DNA from: Akkermansia muciniphila
GTDB taxonomy: Bacteria; Verrucomicrobiota; Verrucomicrobiia; Verrucomicrobiales; V1-33
NCBI GenBank assembly: GCA_945900785.1
Contig: CAMDJM010000047.1
Coordinates: 1 to 38,610 of the forward strand
DNA: 38,610 bases
Direction: 5' to 3'
The notes beneath the pieces were generated by a model. The model did not search any database. It had not been told where the DNA came from and saw only the letters and a program-made list of their open reading frames with translations. Positions 33,563 to 38,610 of the stretch are shown piece by piece; position 1 is the stretch's first letter; each line of letters opens with the position of its first letter. The position numbers and the translations under genes are program-made.

Positions 33563-36500
33563 CTAATCCACATAGGCCATCTCCGAAGTCATAAGGAGAA
33601 CCTGAGCGTATTTTTCCCAAGGGGTAAGCGGGCTCCGGTCCACTTTTTCAGCACCCGGGTCGCGCACGGCTTCCTTTACGGACGCCGCCTGCTGCTTGGG
33701 ATCCATGAGGGCTTTTTCAGCCAGCTTCTTTTTGCGGAATGCCTCGAGTGCGGCTGCCCGCCGCTGTTCCTTGGTCAAAGCAGCAGGCGGTTGGGCAGGA
33801 CTGGCCAATAGACCGGATTCAGGGTCCTGCCCGGGGGGGGATTGGCTGCGCAGGTAGGCGGTGGCGAGTTCCACTTCCCTTGATTTTGGCCAGCGCTGAT
33901 AGATGACTTCGTAGAGCTTTTTCATCCGGTCGGTGTCATTGTGACACGCTTGGAAGTCAGCGCGCTGAATGATATTCCGGGCCTGCTCGATCACCAGCAG
34001 ACTATTCATGCGGAACAGGGCCTGCTGGGGGACGATGGTCTGGAAACGGCGCCCCGTCGGCAGGCTGGCGTTGGCCACATCAAAATGCCGCATGAATTCC
34101 GCCATCTCATTCCGGTCCAAATAACCATAAACACTGCGGCGCTGGCTGTAGGGCTCGCTTTCAATGTTGACGGGATGCCCCCCCATCGTCAGATCCAATT
34201 GCCCCCCCATGAAGAGGATGCTGTCGCGCAGGGCTTCAAAGTCGAGACGATGCAGATTTTGCCGCCAGAGGAGCCGGTTGAAGGAGTCAAGCATCGCCTT
34301 TTCCGGATCGGGCCCGCTGGATTGCTGCCAGGTTTTGGAGAGCAAAATCGTGCGGTGCAGTTGCTTCAGGGACCATCCGTTCTTCATGAAAGAAGCGGCC
34401 AGATAATCCACCAGTTCCGGGTGGGACGGGGGACCGCTCATGACACCGAGATCATCCGGCGTGGAGATAAAACCTTCCCCGAAATGATGGAGCCAAAGCC
34501 GGTTCACCAGGACGCGGGCGGTGAGCGGATTGGACGGGGAGGCAATCGCAGCAGCCAATTCAAGACGTCCGCTGCCCTGGGTAAAGGGCTGCCGGTCCGG
34601 GCCACTGAGCACTTCCAAAAACTGCCGTGGCACCACCGGCCCGGGGCTCTGCAATTGGCCACGCAGCAGCACGGGGGAATTGTGAGGCTTCCGGTCATCC
34701 TCCAGCACATTTGCCAGACCCGGAGAACCGGCATGACTCACGTCGAGGGTGGCGAGCGCGGCATTGATGCCATTGGCCATGAACCCGATCTCCCGGGGGA
34801 GCGCTTTCAATTGACTATCCAATGGACCGGAAATGAAACGCGCGGGATCCGCCACGGCGGTGCGCACTTCCTCCAGAGCACTGTCCTTCAGGCCGGGAAA
34901 AAATCCTTGCCCACCTGCCCTGGACCAGGCCGCAGATTCCTCCTTCCAGGCCGCGTCCGCCTTCAGGAAAACGCTGGCATAGAGATCCAGGGCTTCATCC
35001 CGGGATTTTGGCTGGGCCCCAGTGAAAACGGCGCGGATGGCGGAGTTGCTGTGCAGGCCTGCGGTATCCTTCAACAGGCCTGCCTGCCATGCCGGAAAAG
35101 CCCTGCTGAAATTGTCAGGACGGATCGCCATCAGGCGGCGCAGCGGCAGCATCACGGGATGCCCCTGCCCTGCCCTGCCCCCCATGCTTTGCTGAAAAAG
35201 CCGGCCGACATCCTGCACGATGCGTCCATCGAGATGGTGGGCTTTCAGATAGCTGAAAAAGGCGGGGGACTTCCGGTCGATCCCAGCCAGCCCCATGAAC
35301 GCGCGCGCCTTCTGATTGAAGGTGGAAGCCGCCCGGTTCATCGCGGCGGCGAGTTTTTCCCGGCCCTCCTGCACCATTTTTCCGCGTTTCTCCTGGTAGT
35401 CAGTGCTGCGGGTGTCCACCACCGCAGCCACCACAGCGGGCTTTTCAGACGGTTCGCGGGAGGAATCGAAAATACCGTGCAGCGAATAATAATCGGCCTG
35501 CGGAACCGGATCAAATTTGTGATCGTGGCAGCGGGCGCAGGTTACGGTCAGGCCGAGGAAACCTTTGGAAACCACATCGATCTGGTCGTTGATGATATCC
35601 TGACGGTTCCCCATGAATTGATCCCCCTGGGTGAGGAAGCCCAACGCCGCAAGAGAGGCGTTATCGGTCCGGCCGGGGAGCAGATCGGCGGCGATCTGTT
35701 CCCGGATGAATTGGTCGAAAGGCTTGTCCTGATTGAAGGCAGCGATAACGTAGTCCCGGTAAGTCCAGGCATGGGGACTCAAGGTCGTCTGGCGGTTCTT
35801 CGTGGAGCCCCGGGTGTCGGCATAGCGGGCGACATCCAGCCAGTGCCGGCCCCATCGTTCCCCATACTGGGGACGCGACAGCAGGTCGTCCACTACCTTT
35901 TCAAAAGCCTGGGGTGATTCATCCTTCACAAAGGCCAGCACCTCATCCGGCGTGGGGGGCAGCCCGGTCAAATCCAGATAGGCCCGGCGGATCAGGGTGC
36001 GCTTACCGGCTGGGGGAGAAGGCGTCAGGCGGTTTTGCTCCAGTTCTGCGAGGATAAAATGATCGATGGGATTCGCCGGCCAGGCGGTGTCCTTCACCGC
36101 CGGCACCGGTTGGGTTTTCACAGGCTGAAACGCCCAGTGCTGGGCGGCTTTGGCATTCATGGATTCCGTCATTGGCCCGCCCGCTTTGGCAGCGGCTGGA
36201 GCCGCAATCCGGGGATCCGGGGCACCCATCCGGACCCATTCCTCCAGATCAGCGATGATCTGGTCCGGCAGTTTCCCATCCTTGGGCGGCATCGCCGTTT
36301 CACTGTCATGATACCGCACGGCCTTGATAAGCAGGCTGTCATCCGGCTGGCCTGGAATGATCGCGGGCCCGGTTTCGCCCCCCTTCTGCCAGCCATCGCG
36401 GGTATCCAGGGTCAACCCGCCTTTGGATTTCCCTTCGGAAATACTGTGGCAGCGATAGCAATTTTCCGCCAGCACCGGTCGGATTCTGTTTTCAAAAAAG

Positions 36501-36592
36501 GTAACCTGTCCGGCTGCGGGCGGTTCGGCGGATTGAGCCAGGGCACCAGCAGACCCACTTGCCAAAGCGAGGAGAAGAAGCGGAGTTTTCAT
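33563..36592 (-). CDS. Planctomycete-type cytochrome c / DUF1549 / DUF1553 protein
   Basis: A 1009-residue exported protein. The signal peptide is MKTPLLLLALASGSAGALAQ. A cytochrome-like PSCyt1 domain has CYRCH at 45-49 and the TAMPPKDGKLPDQIIADLEEW segment with a probable axial Met. DUF1549 follows (LIRRAYLDLTGLPPTPDE, QYGERWGRHWLDVARYADT) with a second CxxCH, CARCH, in VTCARCHDHKFDP. The C-terminal DUF1553 includes NPLTARVLVNRLWLHHFGEG. Such proteins are abundant in Planctomycetes and Verrucomicrobia, often paired with DUF1501 proteins and sulfatases. They are thought to act in surface polysaccharide breakdown or electron transfer, but a defined reaction is not known. It lies 15 bp after the DUF1501 gene in the same direction. 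Confidence 0.92.
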   Translation of the reverse strand: MKTPLLLLALASGSAGALAQSAEPPAAGQVTFFENRIRPVLAENCYRCHSISEGKSKGGLTLDTRDGWQKGGETGPAIIPGQPDDSLLIKAVRYHDSETAMPPKDGKLPDQIIADLEEWVRMGAPDPRIAAPAAAKAGGPMTESMNAKAAQHWAFQPVKTQPVPAVKDTAWPANPIDHFILAELEQNRLTPSPPAGKRTLIRRAYLDLTGLPPTPDEVLAFVKDESPQAFEKVVDDLLSRPQYGERWGRHWLDVARYADTRGSTKNRQTTLSPHAWTYRDYVIAAFNQDKPFDQFIREQIAADLLPGRTDNASLAALGFLTQGDQFMGNRQDIINDQIDVVSKGFLGLTVTCARCHDHKFDPVPQADYYSLHGIFDSSREPSEKPAVVAAVVDTRSTDYQEKRGKMVQEGREKLAAAMNRAASTFNQKARAFMGLAGIDRKSPAFFSYLKAHHLDGRIVQDVGRLFQQSMGGRAGQGHPVMLPLRRLMAIRPDNFSRAFPAWQAGLLKDTAGLHSNSAIRAVFTGAQPKSRDEALDLYASVFLKADAAWKEESAAWSRAGGQGFFPGLKDSALEEVRTAVADPARFISGPLDSQLKALPREIGFMANGINAALATLDVSHAGSPGLANVLEDDRKPHNSPVLLRGQLQSPGPVVPRQFLEVLSGPDRQPFTQGSGRLELAAAIASPSNPLTARVLVNRLWLHHFGEGFISTPDDLGVMSGPPSHPELVDYLAASFMKNGWSLKQLHRTILLSKTWQQSSGPDPEKAMLDSFNRLLWRQNLHRLDFEALRDSILFMGGQLDLTMGGHPVNIESEPYSQRRSVYGYLDRNEMAEFMRHFDVANASLPTGRRFQTIVPQQALFRMNSLLVIEQARNIIQRADFQACHNDTDRMKKLYEVIYQRWPKSREVELATAYLRSQSPPGQDPESGLLASPAQPPAALTKEQRRAAALEAFRKKKLAEKALMDPKQQAASVKEAVRDPGAEKVDRSPLTPWEKYAQVLLMTSEMAYVD

Positions 36593-36607
36593 GGTCCAGT
36601 GGGGAAG

Positions 36608-38095
36608 TTAAGCGATGATTTGATTCACGGTTTTTCCCGCTACATCCGTCAGTCGGAAATCCCGTCCATTGTAGCGGTAGGTGAGCTTCTCGTGGTCAAA
36701 CCCCAGCAGGCGCAGCACCGTGGCGTGGAGATCGTGGACATGCACCTTGTCCACCACGGCGGCGCGGCCGATTTCGTCCGTAGCCCCATGCACGTAACCA
36801 CCCTTCACCCCACCTCCCGCCAGGCAGGCGCAAAAGCCGCGCGCATTGTGGTCGCGCCCGGCGCTTTCCCCCTGACCATTCCGGTCGCGGCCCGGGGTGC
36901 GGCCAAACTCCCCTCCCCACATCACCAGCGTGCTGTCCAGGAGGCCCCGCTGCTTTAAATCCGCGAGCAGTGCCGCGATTGGCTGATCGATGGCTGCAGC
37001 GCGGTTTTCCATGTTCTCCTTGAGATTGCCATGCATGTCCCAGCCGCCGATAAAGACCTGCACCACCCGCACCCCTCGCTCGACGAGACGCCGGGCCATC
37101 AGCAGCCGTTTGCCGGCCTCGGCGGGGCTGCTCCCGCCCTTTTTTCCTGGCCTGACGCGCCCGGGCGCCCCCCCTGCCGCGATCCCGTAGGCTTCGCGTG
37201 TGGCAGGCGTTTCCTTGTTGATATCAAAAGCGTCAGTGGCTTCCGTCTGCATTTTGAAAGCCATCTCGAAAGAGGCAATTTCCGCTTCCAGTTGGCGGTC
37301 ATTTTCCAGCGAGCGGTTATGGATCTGATCCAACTGCTTCACCAGATCGAGCTGCTTCCGCTGTTCCGGCAGGGTGACATAGGGATTGCGCAGGTTTTCG
37401 ATGATTTTGCTCACATCCCCCGCCGTGGTGTTCACGCTGGTGCCCTGGAAACGGCCTGGCAGAAACATGGATTGCCAATTCGTCACCCCGCCCTGCGGAA
37501 GATTGCCCCCACGCAGGGAGATGAATCCTGGCAAATTTTCATTCAGGGTGCCCAGACCATACAGGGCCCAGCTGCCCATACTGGGACGCGGCAGGCGCAG
37601 GGAGCCGGTATTAATAAAGACGGTTGCCGTTTCGTGGGCAGGGATGTCCGTCCACATGCTCCGGATCACAGACATCCCGTCCACCATCTTTCCGAGATGG
37701 GGAAAGACCTCGCTGACTTCCATGCCGCATTGGCCCTGCCTGGTAAATTTAAAGGGCGAGCCGAAGGCCAAGCCCTCGCCACCCGGCAGGGACTGGCCGT
37801 CCAGCCGCGTCAGTTCCGGCTTGGGATCCCAGGTGTCGAGATGGGATGGCGCACCTTCCAGGAAAATGTGGATCACATGTTTGGCCCTGGATGCAAAGTG
37901 CAGGGGCTGGCCTCCCTTGGCCAGCGCGGGAAGCGCGCCTGCCGCCAGACTCTCTGCCGGTTTCAGCAGACCCGCCAGGCCCACCAGGCCCAGACCCATG
38001 CCCGTGCGTTGCAGAAAATGCCGCCGGGTGGAGAGGATGTTGCCAGACTTCAGTTGAGGGAAATGTTGGGCGATGAATTCGGGGGTAGGTTTCAT
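36608..38095 (-). CDS. DUF1501 family sulfatase-like protein with Tat signal
   Basis: 495 residues from ATG 38095. STRRHFLQRTGMGLGLVGLAGLL is a twin-arginine signal, so the protein is exported folded. The body matches DUF1501, a distant relative of sulfatases/alkaline phosphatases: HVIHIFLEGAPSHLDTWDPK, the SVIRSMWTDIPAHE segment, RRLVERGVRVVQVFIGGWDMHG and GGEFGRTPGRDRNGQGE with RDHN, where Asp/His could bind metal. It is cotranscribed with, and upstream of, the DUF1549/DUF1553 gene (15-bp gap), the reverse of the order usual for such pairs. An in-frame ATG farther upstream (38194) gives no signal-like N-terminus and was rejected. Confidence 0.9.
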   Translation of the reverse strand: MKPTPEFIAQHFPQLKSGNILSTRRHFLQRTGMGLGLVGLAGLLKPAESLAAGALPALAKGGQPLHFASRAKHVIHIFLEGAPSHLDTWDPKPELTRLDGQSLPGGEGLAFGSPFKFTRQGQCGMEVSEVFPHLGKMVDGMSVIRSMWTDIPAHETATVFINTGSLRLPRPSMGSWALYGLGTLNENLPGFISLRGGNLPQGGVTNWQSMFLPGRFQGTSVNTTAGDVSKIIENLRNPYVTLPEQRKQLDLVKQLDQIHNRSLENDRQLEAEIASFEMAFKMQTEATDAFDINKETPATREAYGIAAGGAPGRVRPGKKGGSSPAEAGKRLLMARRLVERGVRVVQVFIGGWDMHGNLKENMENRAAAIDQPIAALLADLKQRGLLDSTLVMWGGEFGRTPGRDRNGQGESAGRDHNARGFCACLAGGGVKGGYVHGATDEIGRAAVVDKVHVHDLHATVLRLLGFDHEKLTYRYNGRDFRLTDVAGKTVNQIIA

Positions 38096-38204
38096 GGCAG
38101 AAATGATATTGGGGAGTGGGGTCCATGTTGATGGTTCCATGCAACGAACGACGGGACATCTTACCCAAGGTTTCACCTTTTCAGGCGGCGGCACCTACGC
38201 GTGA

Positions 38205-38226
38205 ACGTATCCGTTTCGCATCAGCG
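38205..38226 (-). promoter_or_regulatory. Second copy of the ACGTATCCG-TCAGCG motif
   Basis: Located 110 nt upstream of the DUF1501 start, in the 200-bp gap before the transposase fragment. It matches the site at 33502-33518 apart from a 5-base difference in internal spacing. No other upstream region in the window clearly carries it. Confidence 0.25.
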
Positions 38227-38295
38227 TATTCTCCGGCTATCAAAATCGACACGCCTGCAGACCTGACTAAACCTCCTGAATAACTCATTTATAAG

Positions 38296-38610
38296 TTACG
38301 CAGCAGGAACGAGTTGGAAGCCGAGGGATTGGGCCTGTTTGATGAGTTGGACGTGCTGGCGTTCGAGGGAGCGCGGGGTGATTTTGAAGGCTTCCGCTTC
38401 GTCATAGGGCTTCCGGGTGGCGATCAGGGCATACACGATCCGGGCCAGTTTGTGCGCTCCCGCGGTGATCCCTTCGGCTTTGCCCAGCCGCCCTTTCATC
38501 CGCCGGGTGTATTCCCCCATCCTGGTCTGCGAGCGGTGCTGCCCATATGCTCCCATTCTCATGGCGTTGGCGACCCGGTTGGAGACTTGCCGGGTTTTTG
38601 CTTTGAGGAT
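38296..38610 (-). mobile_element. IS110-family transposase, C-terminal fragment cut by the window edge
   Basis: The frame is open from base 38610 to the stop at 38296, encoding at least 104 residues. ILKAKTRQVSNRVANAMRMGA is like the C-terminal Transposase_20 region of IS110-family DEDD transposases, and RMKGRLGKAEGITAGAHKLARIVYAL continues it. The catalytic N-terminal domain lies outside the window. An ATG at 38562 is internal to the frame. IS110 elements usually lack inverted repeats, and no insertion-sequence end can be defined here. Confidence 0.7.

Noticed and set aside
33941..35917. A 658-codon forward frame opposite the DUF1549/DUF1553 gene
   Set aside because: The minus-strand gene has clear domains and signal peptide; the forward translation is a codon-bias shadow.

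Overview
The window looks like chromosomal DNA of a Verrucomicrobiota bacterium. It is GC-rich and mostly lacks strong Shine-Dalgarno sites. It carries the cytochrome-c/DUF1549/DUF1553 plus DUF1501 gene pair typical of the Planctomycetes-Verrucomicrobia group. It also has several secreted proteins ending in a D-x-D-x-D-G, N-x-x-E-[YF]-A tail of the kind common in Verrucomicrobia. The genus cannot be named from the sequence alone.

Layout: (1) 319-5775 (-): a giant secreted metzincin-type metalloprotease with cadherin-like and PA14-type domains, and a terminator-like hairpin in its leader. (2) 6046-6699 (+): a nitroreductase. (3) 6830-14195 (+): a type II secretion / type IV pilus core with two tandem PilB/GspE ATPases, PilC/GspF, a GspG-like pseudopilin and a polytopic glycosyltransferase-like membrane protein. 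(4) 14215-15954 (+): housekeeping genes for 5-formyl-THF cyclo-ligase, RNase HII and a YraN-type nuclease-fold protein. (5) 15955-16245: a short intergenic region with an imperfect 22-bp inverted repeat and an argA terminator. (6) argA (-), diverging from a Tm-1/UPF0261 protein (+). (7) A secreted cyclophilin with an FnIII domain (-), diverging from a Zn/Mn ABC transporter operon (+) with a paired-palindrome candidate operator over its promoter. (8) lutABC, the lactate oxidation operon (-). (9) A secreted GH71/GH99-like protein with a CBM9-like tail (-). (10) 28714-31641 (-): the decayed remains of an ATP-dependent DNA ligase operon. (11) A secreted tail-bearing protein, then the DUF1501-DUF1549/1553 pair (-). 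(12) The C-terminus of an IS110-type transposase cut by the window end.

The most notable observation is region 10. Three consecutive minus-strand reading frames each carry lesions: a 1-nt shift in the first, two shifts plus an in-frame TAA in the ligase, and no usual start codon in the third. All clearly recognisable genes nearby are intact, including ORFs of 1818 and 1009 codons. The concatenated frames rebuild a ligase with nucleotidyltransferase motifs I, III, IV and V, flanked by an N-terminal region of about 250 residues and a C-terminal extension that I do not recognise. This looks like a relic of an uncharacterised ligase module. A second cross-window signal is the shared C-terminal module (Ca-loop, N-x-x-E-[YF]-A, final F-L-R-x-[RK]) on three unrelated secreted proteins, which may be a sorting or anchoring signal.
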